A stretch of DNA of 64,000 bases from Triplophysa rosa (taxonomy: Eukaryota; Chordata; Actinopteri; Cypriniformes; Nemacheilidae): NCBI RefSeq assembly GCF_024868665.1, contig NC_079898.1:8851200-8915199 (forward strand), in the 5' to 3' direction. Positions 33,201 through 48,200 of the stretch are shown here, in pieces. The notes below the pieces were generated by a model. The model made no database searches. It saw nothing but the letters and a program-made list of their open reading frames with translations, and was not told the origin of the DNA. A program made the position numbers and the translations under genes. How positions within the stretch are numbered: the stretch's first letter is position 1; every line of letters starts with the position of its first letter.

Positions 33201-36200
33201 GTCTCTGTAAGCCTCTGTGAAATGAAGATGTTTGTCATACCACCAATCACGTTCACAATGACTGTTTATGACTGTTAATCACAAGATAATCAAGAAATGA
33301 AAAACATAAGAAAACAGCTTCTGGAATTTGCAAACATTGTAATGTTCAGAATTTTGCTTATCATTTGTCTTAATTGTGTCCAGACATTCGAAGTATTTGA
33401 AACTTCGGCAAACTCAAGCACAGGCTGTGAATTTAAGGTGTTTGAGATACACCCCAGAACGCTGTCACGGTGAAATGTGTACAGTTTAGGGGTACCTTTA
33501 TATCCTCTCTCATTGACCATAATGACGGCTTTTCTCAGATTGACATCGTGGGCTGATCACTGAATGTGCGAGCATACTATGACCAAAAAGGAAAACAGGA
33601 CAAAGCCTTTCGCCGAGCAAAATTTCTCTCGGCAAAAATAAAAAGTGTTGTCCTCTTGACAATGTAGTGCACACAGTTTATGGGTGTTGTTTCTAATAAC
33701 ACACAGAACTGTATGTTTGGTCAATGTTACAGTACAGAGAGCATCTACTGTATGGTGTGCTACACACCTCGGTTCTTTTAAAGCAGCCGGCACATCACAC
33801 AGCACCTGTTCATTTGTGTTGAGAGACTGCGCAGATGGCTGTGATGATTACAGCTGGTACAGCCAATGCCCCTCTCATCTGGGCCATGTGCTTCAGTCGG
33901 CCATGCCTACCTGGATGCATCAAACAGGTGTCAAATAGCTCCAATTACTCACATATTTACCCAAATAATGCCTCTTTGATAGCGGCTGGGTTTTCTAGTT
34001 GCCATTTTTTGGACGAATGATCTACCTTATGGGGGTTGCGATGACAGGCAGTCAGGGCTGTAAACTCGGCCTTCATCATTACCTGTCACCACAGCTAATA
34101 AGCTGATTCCCTGGCCTGTTAAATGGAGCTCTGTGGCCTGAGGAAGAGGATATTGAAAAGCGAGCGTAAGTTTTTTTTCCCATCCGCTTCAAACATGGCC
34201 ACTTCAAAGGGCCCTCTTTCCTTCTCGGTTCTAATCTGATTTGTTTCCAGCTTATGAGGGTTGGGAGGACACAGAGCTACAGTGAAGAGTAATGTACGGC
34301 AGGTGTACGCCAGTAGACTGATTGATGCGCAGGCACAGATGGAATCTGCAGACTTCTGCGCATTCGCTGCAACGATTTTATGGGGAAATATGTTAAATTA
34401 TGCCGAATGGATTAATATGTGTATAGACAACATTTAAAACAGATTCCTGTGATTTAAAGAATTTTTGAGTTTGATGGACACATGCATGAAGCAGAGGGAA
34501 ATATAGCGTCAGCGTGGAATAAAGAGAATTTAATTGCCCAAAAAACTGCCCCCCCCATTCCACCGCCATGAAGTCTTCAGCTGGGTTGAATTCCTCAGCT
34601 GTAGTACATAAACATCCACAAAGCGAACATTTCCAATGCGCTGAGGCTTTAATCTCATGATGGATGAGGCATGGAGATCAGCGCTGCGTGAGCCTGACCC
34701 AACCTCAAACTTCTGGCCGACGCCCTGAAATGTGACATAATAGCTCCTGACATGTTTTTCAGATACACAGAAAAACACAAGATATTCACACATCTTCTCA
34801 GCTTAGCATGATGCCCTTGGATAAACACGCACTTGTTTTGTGACACATAATATCGACCAACAATATTTGTCCTTTGCTTCAGAATGTAGGTTTATAATAT
34901 CCATTATGATGAATGAAAATGTAGTTTCGCTTTTAATGAAAATGGAACAACACAAGCTCCCCTTTGTGAAGAAAAAAGTAAGCGTGAACTTGGACTTTCG
35001 ATCCAGTGTGATCTCACAGGAATTTATTTTATGAAGTGTCTAATTCGTATGAATTGGTACAATGTGAATCTTATAAAAACGTACAACTATTGTAAAAAAA
35101 GCAATACCTAAGCCCACCTAGTCCCACCCTTAAACCTAACCATCACTGGAGTGAAAATCGTACAAGAACGTATGAATAAGATCGTACGTATGTTATATTC
35201 AACTATATAAAATTAAATAATGATCTTTATTGCCATAGCTTTTTAAGATACTTAATATATATTGTGAAATGGCTGTAAAATGTTGACTTTAGTTCCATGA
35301 TGTCATTTTATGAAATAAATCTGTAATAACACATTATTCAGACAATATTCATCAAATTGTCTTCTTTATCTGAAGGCCTGACGAATTCTTCAATGATTTC
35401 GGTCAGAGTTATGCTTATAAAAATCATACACCCTATATCTTTGCATATCCCTCTCACCTGGTTCCTCATTCCTTTCCAATGATGTCATGTTTAGAAAAGT
35501 ATTGCTTTAAAACAGACTCGCTAACACATTTCCAATAAAACGGATTATTTTCACAGACGCCCCTTGAATGGGTTTATAATGTCTTTCCTCATATTTGGTA
35601 ATGCAGGGCTTATGTAATTAGAAAAATATTTTTCATGCAATCCAAGCCAAAGGCATATGCACGATTGTTTTCTCTAGTTTGCTTTGAACTTCGGTGTGTG
35701 GTTAAAAAAGCACATTCTCACATCAGAGAGAGAACTACACTCCATCCACACGACACACTGTCATTTAAACCGACTGTCATAGTAAAGTATACCAACAGCT
35801 TCAAACATAACATTTGAGCTATTTGAGAATATTGTACATGTATCTTGATGAGGACATTGAGATTATGTTGCTCAGTTTATATAGTTCACATCATGACCTC
35901 TGTGTTTCAAAAGACGTAATTAAACATCCAATCAAACAAGATACCCCACCAAACCCCCTTATTTCTAAACCTGAGCAGAATTGCATGTAAGCGCAGCAGA
36001 TTCTTCTCTGTGTGGGGGATGTGAGGAGGAAAGGAGCGGGGCTTTACTAAACCTTTCTTCCCTTCTCCTGGGTCACTTGGGATCCTGAGGTGATAACATC
36101 GGTCATGTTTCTACATTTATAAATAAAGGCTTAGAATAGTATGCACTGTATGCAAATGTGACCATTACAGAGAACTTGTTTTACGTGGCCTGTTGTGCGT

Positions 36201-39200
36201 CACCTTTTATTATTCATTCTTTCATTGACACAAAGACTGAAAGAGCATTTTTGAAAGGCCAGATTCTTTAAAGACCCAAACTAACTTTCACTAGTTTTGA
36301 GAACAGCAAACTGCTTTTAATTAATATTTACTAGTATTAATATTTGTATTCAGTGAAATCTCATTATTATTAGATTGAGCTATGAAAATATTTTATAAAG
36401 TTCAGATCTTGAAACTTTGTACCAAGTCTAAAATGTTTATTTTGTGAAGCTGTTATTACAAGATGGGACTGACTATACTGGACTTAAGGCAAATACAGCT
36501 TTTTGGTGAGCGTTGCACAGCATTGTCTCACTTTATGTTAAGCTGCAAAAAACATCTCCAAATATAGCCCAAATATAATAATTAAAAATAAATGATGGCA
36601 CTTAAACTAAATTCTGACACAAACACTTGACATTATTACAGTTTTTCTCGATTGCTAACACACAATTCATGAAACAACTCACCATTTTCTGACAACCATA
36701 AACACATTCTCAGAACAATACACCATCTTGTACAAACCCCACACACAAACAGCCTCAATTTGCAAAGGTTTAACCATGTTCTCATTCAGAAAACACAAAC
36801 ACACAATATAATTAACTGAAGTGTCAAGTTGTAAACTCAAATAGCACACATTTGTCCATCAGTAAACATTCAGTTGCAAAACTGATGACACACCAACCAG
36901 AAGCTCAGGATAATATCAATAGGAGCACAGGTAAGTGTGCATCCTAGAATCATCTACTGCGCTTTATACTACTTACAGTAAACATTATAGACAGTATAAT
37001 CACAGTACACACTTTATATGAGAGAAATTTCACTATTCTGTATCCAGTAAACTGTAGCATGTGTACACCCTCAAATTTTTGATTATCAAGTTTACAAATG
37101 TGCATAGCCTTTTTTACCTGTTCCGTATTTTTGCAGAAAATAGTACACTTTTGCGAAATTGGGCCAAAGGTGCAGAGGATGCCATATTTTTTACAATGCC
37201 TCCTATTGACAAATCGCCTCACTGTTTTGTTTCCTTTATCTTCTCTGTAAGTCGCTTTGGATAAAAGCATCTGCTAAATGCCTGAATGTAAATGTTATTT
37301 GTGCAGATGTGTACTGAATTGTGTTGCATGACCAGTTTAAATTGTTCTTTGGTTTTTGAACTTTTCTTGTCTTGTAAGATCATCTTCATCTACTTTCCAA
37401 TAGTGTAATGTTTTATTTTTTCCTAAAGCTCATTCTTGTACTTTGCTCTATGTGCACTCTTTTATGTTGTATATTCTAATAAACACTAAGCTGTCAAATT
37501 ATTCTTAAGTCCCACAAAGAGATTTTAATAACAGTGTTTTGAATTGATCTCACCAGTGTCTAAGACTATGTTGCATTGTGGGTGTTTTTGAGGGCTTGTG
37601 TGTCATATCTGGGGGAAAAGTTTGGTTTTTCAGCAAGTTTGATTGGTTTAGAGAAGAGAGCTTCATTTTGACCTGAAAATAGGATGTTTGGGGAATTGGG
37701 TGAGATGTTATGGATTTGTGTTCACTGTTTTGAGAATACGAGGCATAATTTCAAGAAATGTGTTTAAGCAATCGAGAAAAACTGTAATGGCACACAGGGA
37801 GAAATGTAATAAAAATGTGTCACATTTCCTTAAAAGCATTGCTACTTTTTAGAGTTTTGCCAGAAAACCATGAGAAAAGTTCATGGGCAAGGCAGCAAAA
37901 TTATGACTGGCTGAGGATCTCACACTCCTTCAAAGGAAGTGATGATGTCAAGTCCTAGTATTTCAGCTCTTTGTCATGTTCTCTATTGTTTGGCTTCTGT
38001 TTCCGTTAACGTTGGGCTTTGGGACTGGACGCAAACGGCACGGAAAAGCTTTCTGGGGAAAAACGCCTGAGACCTGAACTCACATCCTGCTTTTGTTGGG
38101 ACGCCTTTTTGGAATGTTGATGATTGCATAAATATTTGTTCAAAATTTCCTTTTTGTTGTCAAATTTGTTGCAGAACGTGAGCATGTGCATCTTTACAGG
38201 CGGTGATGGAAAAATGAGTCAACAAACAAACAATAGGACCTAACGCTTTTCCCACCAATAATTTACACCGTAAAAGCTGACCAATGGCACAGCAGCATTA
38301 TTACCTTTAGTTTGCCTTAAATTTCATTTAAACCTGCGGGTTTGACTTAAATTCTACACCATATTAAGTCACAAAACAAAAATGCAAATGAATGACATTT
38401 ACAGTTCTTTGCTAACAGATTTCACATCTTCCACTAAAGCTTAAAGATGCCCTTTAATTTCATTAGAATGTAAAAATGAAACATGGTGGTCTTTTTGACA
38501 ATTGGACCCCACTTTATGTCTCGGACGCCCAGTACAGAGATCCCATAACAGAGCCGCAGTCTCGGTGTAAAATTGTGAATGATGTACTTTCTCTCATATC
38601 TTAAAATGTACCTTTTTTCCAGAGAACCGGTGCAAACTGTGTTTGGCAATCATTTTAGTGCTTAACCATCTTATTTGTTTTAAAGCCCATTAAGAATTCC
38701 TCTGGGATAAAGAAATACCTGGGTGCTTCCATCATCAGTTTGAGTCTCTTTGCTGGTTCACCTAAACACATAAAGTCAGGCTGTTGGAATCATTAGCACT
38801 TTAAATGAGACACTTGCCTTCAAACAATAGGACGTAGTTCACACTGCTCTTATTTACTTGTTAAACAAAAGTTGGTTAACCCCCTATGGTGAGCATAGAA
38901 CATGCTTGGTAAAACCTTTATTTAGCACCTACCCTATTGTTCAAAGAAGGGTGGGGTGTTTTTTTTCCAAGAGTACAGTGCTAGGGACCAGTGTGAATGT
39001 GTTTATAACTTGCATTATTGTTTTCTATAATTAAAATGTAGACAACAAATATAAGGCAATGTAACAGCTGAACACGAACGGCATGCTTTGTTATGGAGCT
39101 TAAAGTGAAAATGCACACAGAACTATGTAAAGGGTAAACAGACCAACTATGGGGTTTATCAGTCATTATACAAAATGATAAAAATCTTGAAATCTTTGTG

Positions 39201-42200
39201 TTGTTTTGACAACAGGTAAACCAGGCAAATCAATCCAATCCACTAGGGTCCGGACTGGGGTACCTGGAGCACATCTGCCAGCTCATAGAGAAGATCGGGC
39301 AGCTACAGGAACACAACCTCAGACTACAGAGACAGATCTGTGGCCTGCAAAAGGAAGGCAGAGTGATCAAGACTAAAGAGGTACGATCAATCATCTGCTA
39401 GTTTTACATTGCAGAACATGTGTCTTTTTAAACACAACCCACGTGACCACACCATACAGTACTTCTCACCCTGAAGAAGCCTGCTGTCGTTGTGGGCCTG
39501 AGAAATGACAAGCACTGATTTGCTGTGGGTTAAACTTCATATCGATGCCTTGAGCAAAGGATTATTGTCTCATAGTGTCTTTCTGTAAATCCAGCTGATT
39601 TTGATGGGTTACTTGGGCGGCTGATGGGGATAGATAAAAGAGTATTTAATAAACAGAGCTGCCGAGTTCAGACCCTTGTCACCCTTCCACCCATACACAG
39701 ATGGTTTCAAAGGACCTGATGTCCCCTCACATGGATTTCTTTTGTTTTTATTTATCTATCTCATGTTGACATACCCAGGACAAAAGTATTTTCCTTTTTG
39801 TTTAATGATGAAATTTTCTCAGGCGTAAAATATGTTTTGTTTTATAAAAGGACGGTGGGAAAGTCACACTAGTTTTGATACTCCCCAGACTAAAACAAAT
39901 ATAGCAGATTTGATAAACAAAAATGGTAAACTGAAAGTCTTAAAGATCCTAACAGAGTTATCCACTAAAATATGCCCAAATATAAATCAGTAAACTTCAA
40001 GCCAGGGAAAAACCTAACATTTCTGTTTTTTAAAGGTACAGTGTGTAATTTTTGGAGGATCTATTGACAGAAATACAATATAATAAACATAATTATGTGT
40101 TCAGAGGTGTATAAAGACCTTACATAATGAAGCCTTATATTATTATTATTTTAGAATGAGCTATTTCTATTTACATACACTGTGGGTCCCCTTACATGGA
40201 ATTCACCATGTTGTTTCTACAGTAGCCCTAAACGTCCATTATCTCCTTCAGCAAAGAAGTGAAAATGTGACGACATCTTAGTTCTGTGTCAGCCACCGTA
40301 GTGTTTCAAAAGGACAGGGGGAGGAATGGGGTGAGCCGTTAGTTGCAATTTACAACCTCACCATTAGAGGCCGCTAAAATCTCCACATTGCTTCTTTAAG
40401 TTATGCATGTTTCTCCAGAATGTTTTTTCTTTGTTTTTTATTGGGATTTGCATAACATTCTTTTATTAGAAACATAACACCGAAATGTTTACACCATTCA
40501 GTCCTCTCCTCTCTCTGCTTACCGCCTGTAGGCTTGTGTCAGTATATTGTGTAGACTTTCTTCCCGACCTCTGAATTCTGAATGCGAGCAGTTGGGTTCA
40601 TGGTTTTTCAGACAGTCGGCTCTAAACTGGCTCTGTCAGGAACTCAGGATGAGCCCTGGGGCCGGAAAAGCCTTCCACCGTCACAGTGAGTGAGCTCAGT
40701 GGGGGCCTGCGCTTCAAAGTCATCAAAGAATCCAAGAGAAAAAGAGAAGCATTTGTAGAAACTCAGAGAACAGACACTTCTATAAGAACGACTGTAAATG
40801 TGTTTCTATGAAATATTCAGTTTTCCTTCTGAAAAACAGTAGAAAGACAAATAAGAAAAATATTTTTCTGTTCTTTTGTTCTCATGGGTTGTACACGACA
40901 GCAACCTGTGCAGTCTGATTCACACACGAACGAACAATTCTTAAGGACTTTTAAATGAATCTATTCAAGAATCTGTACGGCAATGATCAACTCATGAGAT
41001 ACATATCTTTTATCGCTTTATTCATGCAGTGAAACGGACAGAGCTTTTATTAATAAAAAAATGAACAGACTTTATAGGTGAAAAACTATAATAGGTGTGT
41101 GAACCACATTGACTCTGTCTCTTGGTTGTGTGTTTTGGAGACAGAGCAACAGGCAGCAACGTGTTGTTATACACATCAAAAAGCAGGGGAACCCCGCTGA
41201 AACACATCCCAGTCTCCACCATAATAGACCAAACTGTCTCACTGGTCACCCCCCTCTAAACCTTAAAAGCACACTTTCATCTGTACACATTAAAAAGCAT
41301 TCAGCACTCATATAATACGTATCACCATTGTAGTGTCTACGATTGTTCTTGTTATTCCAACAACCTGATCTCTCATCAACCATGATGGATATTACAATAC
41401 AGCAGTTCTGTTGCTTTTGTTTATGGTACATTTAACATTAATTAATTCCACTGCTTTAATTGTAAATAGCTTTTTAAGCATTTAAGTATCTTTTGCAGGG
41501 CAAGTTAAAATAATATCCAGATTTAGTCTTTCAACACAAAGCCTGTATTCAGCATGATCACACTGTCATCCATCTATAGGGCATTGCATGTAATTTTCAA
41601 CAACATCAGCAACACTTTAAAAACTATTCCGTAAATAAAACAGAAATTTTCTGTAAACTGGAAAAACAGAAATATACCGTAAAATACGTTTTTTCCTGTA
41701 AAACTATAGGATATAAGGATATATATAAAATAGTTTTCCCCATTTTTCTTGTAAATTTGTTGTCTTTTTCTGTAAATTTATCGTTTTTGAACATATTTCA
41801 AAAATAAACTGTAAAAAAGAAATCTTGTTAAAAAAACGACATTTTCTGTAGCTGATGCGCCAGAAATAAACAGTAAAATAACGTTTTTCTTGTAATTTTG
41901 CAGTCTTTTTCTGCAATTTTACATTTTTTTGCTGTATTTCAAAATACATCAAAATTCAGAATTTATTTTAACAGTGAATCTTTAGGATGGATATACCTTC
42001 AGCGGAATCAGTGACCCAACGTTCAAATAAACAGAGGACAGTAAAGCCCAAGTGTCAACAACGGTCAATCAAATCCTCAGCAAAAACATCTTCACCTCAT
42101 CAATCTAACAGTGTTTACAATGCAAATACAGATGTAAATCCACCTCTTAAGAGGATAATCTTGAATAAACAGAGATTTAGGAAACACCTTATCAGTCTGG

Positions 42201-45200
42201 CATTAACATTGTAAGAAAAACTGCCCTCTGAATTTCACAGGCTGACTGATCTTTGAAAAATGAGCACCAGGTCTTATCTAGTATTTGTAATACACACTCT
42301 CCAAAATGCCAATTCATATTTACACTGTAAATCCATTGGCAGGCCAGTCTAAAGAATCAAGAATAATTGGTGGAAATGACACAAGCGGTTTTGAGCGTGA
42401 GCAGATTCAGGTGATGATGTAAAATACATTAGGAGCTGCCTAAAATAGTGACACAGATCCAGATTTTTCCCATAGGAAAAGCGATTTGTGGTCGTTCTGC
42501 TGTGTTTTCGTGCTTTAATGGTTGAGAGTGAAATACTCTAGATCACATTTAGATGACTTATGAACTATGACATACAATAATCAGAACATCAGATAACAAG
42601 GGATTGGGAATTTACTCGCTTTAGGGGTTTAATAAAAACATTTACAAATCAGCAGCCCTTCACAAAATATTAACACAAGCACTTCAATTCGATTAAAATA
42701 GGTTTGCTTTCCCTTTGTCATCAATGCACTTGTTTGAGGGATTTGAACTCGCACAAATCTGAAACAGATGTCTATTCAACAGGCCAACTATGTGATTTCA
42801 GAGGTCTTGCCCTGACCCATGGGCGTGAACATCAACACATGTAGACTTCATAAACTAACATAACTATTTTAGCCATCTCTGTCCCAATAGGTCTCACTGT
42901 ACTTTTTTAAAGGACTGTGTTTTGAAGACTAAGACAAAACAGTCTTTCGCACTATTACAATTTATCCATGCACACATATATAAAAACATACCAAAACAAT
43001 GAATAACAAAACAAATTCAGAGCGCTTGGTTTATTCTCAACTCTGTTCCGTGTCTGTTTCAGGACTTTTTTCTGCAGCACTGTAGCTGTGGTGCAGCCAG
43101 TCTGGCTTTCCAGGAACTAAAGAGACACTTTCGCAGTGACCACCACAGCCTGACGGCATCAAGCAGCACTCTGTCCGACCTCAGCACAATCCCTGAGGTC
43201 ACGCGCATCCCCCTCAGGGCGGCGACGAGAGGTCAGTGTGCAAACACACCTGGAGCTGAGATGTATCCGTGTATACTGCTGAACCTAAAGAAAAACTATA
43301 CATGAGCTATTTAACTACCGCATTAGTTTGATGACGGAATGAATTATGATTCCGTAATCTAACAAAAAAGAATTAGTCAAAATGACAGTCGTCACACCCC
43401 ACATAACCTCTTGAGTCACATAGAAACTTGTGCTATCCACCCGTGCTGCACTAAAGATGTATTTCTCTTGGTTTGTTTTCCTCCCATCTCACATTCCTTC
43501 AGCCGGGCAGGCGACAAAACATTAGTCTGTGGGGAAATGGGAAATGAATACTTCAGCAATAGGTGGAATTTCTGGTATTCCACATAATAAGAAAAAACAT
43601 ATCTCAGGGAGTTAGGAATTCGTGGGGAGCAGGAAACTGGAGTTAATGTATTAGCTAATGTTTCATAAATCACACCACACCCATCAGTGTGTGAAGGGTC
43701 AGAGATCACAGATACAGCTCACCACATCATAATAGTTCTTTCCTCTTGTAGCGAGAAATATGCATTTATGATCAGTGCAACTTTTCCCCTGCACAGACAC
43801 TGAGATGGGCTGCCAGCCCCTCTGGAGGCGGGGCTTGAACAGGAGGAGCTACACAGAGGGAGAGGCCAAGTACTTGAGTGACAGCGCTGAGGTTCTCTCT
43901 GCACCTCACAGACGGGTGAGTCACTCGAGATATAAACAAACTTTACCTCTCTGACTCACTTTGACTATTACACATGATTCAATACTCAGGGGATGTGGAA
44001 TTACGGCAAATGTTTGGACAAGCCCATCTATCTTACACATCTGTTATCTCAGAAAAAAAACTCAGTTCATTGTAATAGAGGAATCTGGGTTCATAGATCA
44101 CATGTCATATTTGATGCAAAAGAAAATTAAGATGTCTGAGATATTACGGTTAGTTCAGATGTCCATACACACTGAAGAGAACACTGAAAAGGTTCATGAT
44201 GCCTAAATGGTTCCATAATGACATTTAACATCGAAGGTTCTTCAGATTATAAAAAGCTAAGAAACAGATGGAATCTTTGACTGAATGGTTCTTTGTGGAA
44301 CCAAAAATGGTTATTTTTACGGCACTGCTGCACCTTTTAAGCACCTTTATTTTTAAGAGTGTATGGAAAAGATGGGTTGTGAAATTGAGGACTAAATTAA
44401 TGAAACTCAGTTAAGTTAGACATTAATTTTGTCAACCCCATGTCGCTGCAAACTCGCAAGCTGTTATAGTTTCATGAAACACCAAAGAACAATTTTTCAT
44501 AGACTAAACTGTGAAAAAGAAAAAAGAAATATTCTTGCAGCTGGGGCACCAGAAATATACGTAAGTTTTTACAGCATTTCAAAAATTCGTCTCGGGTTAC
44601 TTGGCTGTAACCCTGTTCCCTTAAAAAGCGGGAACGAGATGCTGCGTTTCAAACGCTATGGGAGAACAGTCTTTGTTCGACCGGTTGTGAAGCACGTGTG
44701 CCAAACATGTCAAAAATTGGCTTAAATAACCTCGGTGGGTGATGTGATTAATTACACACACCTAAGGTCTATAAATACGCGTGAAAACGGACATATCCTC
44801 AGGTTCAAACTTTGTCTGAAAGGATGTCCGAGCACGCCCACAGTGCGGCATTGATGCGCAGCATCTCGTTCCCGCTTTTTAAGGGACCAGGGTTACAGCC
44901 AAGTAACCCGAGACGTTCCCTATGAAAAGCTACTCTCGATGCTGCGTTTTCAAAACGCTATGGGAACGAGAATACCAACACCGCCGCACTGCAAGTGTCT
45001 GGACCCCCAAGGTTGTGTGGTGTTTGCGCACAAGCACTAAAGAGGCCTCAAACACGACTCTGGGATGTTGACTCCAGGACACGTGAGCCCGGAGTAGCAT
45101 GGACATCCAGGCTATAGAATCTGACAAATGTATGCGGAGAGGACCAGACCGCCGCATCACACACTTAGTGTAGGGGGGCACCTCTTGCTAAAGCCATAGA

Positions 45201-48200
45201 GGATGCAACCCCCTGGTTGAATGAGCCCTAACTCCTAGATGTGAAGATTGACCACTCGCCTCGTAGGCCAGGGCAATAGCATCCCTCACCCAATGTGACA
45301 TAGTTTGTCTAGTGGCATATGAAAAGCTGCTCTGACTTACGCCTCTGGCTGGTGCGGTGGACGTAGTTCTGAAGAGCACGTACTGGACTCATTAAGTGAA
45401 GCCTTTCCTGCTCTGATGTCGTGATCGGCGGAAGGCAGAAGGCCTCAAGAACCACCGGATGCACGGTGGAGAATGGAACCTTCGGGAGATAATTAAAAAA
45501 TGATACAAAATGGCTTTGACCATCCCAGGAGCAAATTCCAAGCAGGATGGCGAGACTGACAGGGCCTGCAGATCTCCAATTCTCTTCAGAGAAGTAATAG
45601 CTATTAAAAAGACCATCTTTAGGGTCAGAAACCTGACTGGTGCTGACTCTATTGGTTCGAATGGGGTGTAAACCAGACCCTCGAGCGCTATGGCTAAGTC
45701 CCATGAAGGGACTGTCATTCTAGTGGGCCGCTTAGCTCCACGAATGCAGCGGGCGATTAACGGGTGTTTTCCCACAGAAACCCCACCAATCAGAGCATGG
45801 CAAGCCAAAATGGCAGCCACATGAACTCTGAGAGTACGGGGCTTGTCCCTGGGGTCAGAAACTGCAACACTGAAACAATCTGGCAGTGAACTGGGTCTGT
45901 ATGGTGCGTCCTACACCACCTTTCGAAAACACGTCATCTGAGGGCATAAATTCTTTTAGTGGAGGGAGCCCTAGCACTTAAAATGGTCTCCACTACATCG
46001 GCTGGAAGGCCAGCCTCTCTTCGTTGGTCCCCTTCAGGGGCCAGGCATGGAGGTTCCAGAGCTCGGGACGGGGATGAAACACTGTCCCCTGTGCCTGAGA
46101 CAAAAGATCTCTCCTGACTGAAATCGCCCAAGGCGAGCCGTCGAGGAGGGCTACTAGTTCCGAGAACCACACTCTTGTCGGCCAACGGGTAGCTATCAAT
46201 AATAGGTGAGACCCCTGTTGACAGACCTTCGCCAGGACTCCCAGGAGCAGAGCTATCGGAGGATATGCGTAAAGACGCAGTCTGGGCCATGTCTGGGCCA
46301 TCGCGTCCAGACCCAGAGGAGCTGGATGAGTCAGAGAGAAGTAGAGGGGACATTGTGCTGTCTCCTGTGAAGCAAAGAGGTCCACGTTAAATCTTTCCCA
46401 GATTTGATTGACCACTTCTGGGTGGAGTTTCCATTCCCCATTCGTCACAGCTTGTCTGGACAGAAAGTCTGCTCTCACATTCATATCCCCCGGAATGTAA
46501 ATTGCCCTGAGGGACAAGAACTTGCCCTCTGCCCAAAGCAGAACCTGCTGTGCCAATTTGTTCAGGTGGCGCGACCGCAGTCCGCCCTGGTTATTTATGT
46601 AAGCGACTACCGCCGTGTTGTCCACCCTCACTAGGACATGGTAACCTCTTACCTGCTGGAGGAAGTATTTCAGGGCCAGAAATACAGCCATCATTTCGAG
46701 GCAATTGATGTGCCATGCGAGAAGAAGACCTCTCACAGGTCCCTTGGGCTGGACGGCCATCTAAGACCGCACCCCAACCCATGAGGAAAGCGTCTGTCAT
46801 AAGCATCTTGCGACGACACCATGGACTGAGAGTGGGACCTAAAGACAGAAACCGAGGTCTGAACCACATAGTAAGGGTACAAAGCCCCTGGCGCGTAACC
46901 CTTATTTGCCTCTGGGGATTGGCCCTTGGATGAAATCCCCTAGCTTTGAGGCACAACTGAAACGGTCTCATATGCAGGAGGCCCAATGGTATCACTGTAG
47001 ATGCAGCCACCATGAGACCTAGACCTCTTTGAAAGTAATGAATTGTAACTTTATGGCCTAGCCTGATGTTCCTCAGGGTGTTGAACAGATTCGACACGTG
47101 CTGGGGACAACTGTGCCCGCCTCGTGATCGAGTCCCATACAACTCTACATATGTTGTCTTCTGCGCAGGAGAGAGAACTCTTTTCTTGGCATTGAGCCTC
47201 AATCCTAGCCTTTCGAGATGAGCTAGGACAACATCCCGATGCGAAGCGCTAGCTCCCGTGACAGGGCCAAAATCAGCCAGTCGTCTATGTAGTTTAAAAT
47301 GCGGATGCACTGGAGTCGCAGAGGAGCCAGAGCTGCATCCATGCATTTTATGTACGTTGGGGGTGACAAGGCTAGGCCGAATAGAAGAACCCAATACTGG
47401 TAAGCTTCATCCCGAAAGCGAACCTCAGAATTTTCCTGTGTTGTGGCAAGATCTCTATGTGAAAATACGCGTCCTTGAGATCGATTGTGACGAACCAATC
47501 GCCCACTCGAATCTGAGATATGATCGTTTTGATCGTCAACATTTTGAACTTGTATGTTCTCAGGTAGCAGTTCAACCCACGAAGATCTAAAATCGGACGC
47601 GACCCCCAATCTTTTTTGGGAACCAGAAAATACAGACTGTAATAGCCTGCCTCTTTGTCTGATGGGAACACGTTCTATGGCCCCTTTGTCCAGCAGAGCT
47701 TGCAATTCCTGTGTCAACAAATGCGCTCGTTCAGGTTTCACGGAAGTGGAAACTACGCCGTTGAAACACGGAGGATGATATGCGAACTGAATCCTGTAGC
47801 CTGTGCCTACAGTTATTACTACCCAAGGGGAGATATCTGGCAGTAGTATCCACGCTGCCAATTTTTCTGAAAGGGGTGTTCATTTTGACACTTTGTCTTG
47901 TCGGGGGGGGCGTTAGATGTCCGGCATCCTGAATCGTGGCAGGAGATAACCGGATACGTAACAATTTGTTGTGGACTGCTGGCCCCAGAAACACCATTGG
48001 CGGCGGAGATAGCACAGGGGTCCCCTGAGGGTGCCAGGAAGGAGCCTCTTATCACTCTTGAAATTTTAATCGCCCCTTCCCGGGAGGGCACACCCCCACG
48101 GTCCTGGGCGTACAAACATCAGGACCTCTTCATGAGGAGATGATGTTCCTCAGATCTGGCCTCCCAGAGGCGGCCTGAAAAGCATTGCGACCCGCTCCCC

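Larger units (their letters stand above)
32845..39215 (+). other. Intron 2 of the DUF4657-like gene
   Basis: A 6.4-kb intron containing a small palindromic MITE (35030-35200), the mariner-type element (36639-37784) and a non-repetitive GC-richer block at 33830-34180. Other frames (33557-33805, 34530-34793) have no splice context or recognised similarity. Confidence 0.6.
39381..43062 (+). other. Intron 3 of the DUF4657-like gene
   Basis: A 3.7-kb intron with MITE family A copy 2, the acagtaaaa-type repeat block at 41600-41965, and a GC-richer stretch (40540-40740) with tggctctgtcaggaactcag and gagccctggggccgg. A 75-codon frame at 41987-42214 is discussed as a weak candidate only. Otherwise no gene seen. 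Confidence 0.6.
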
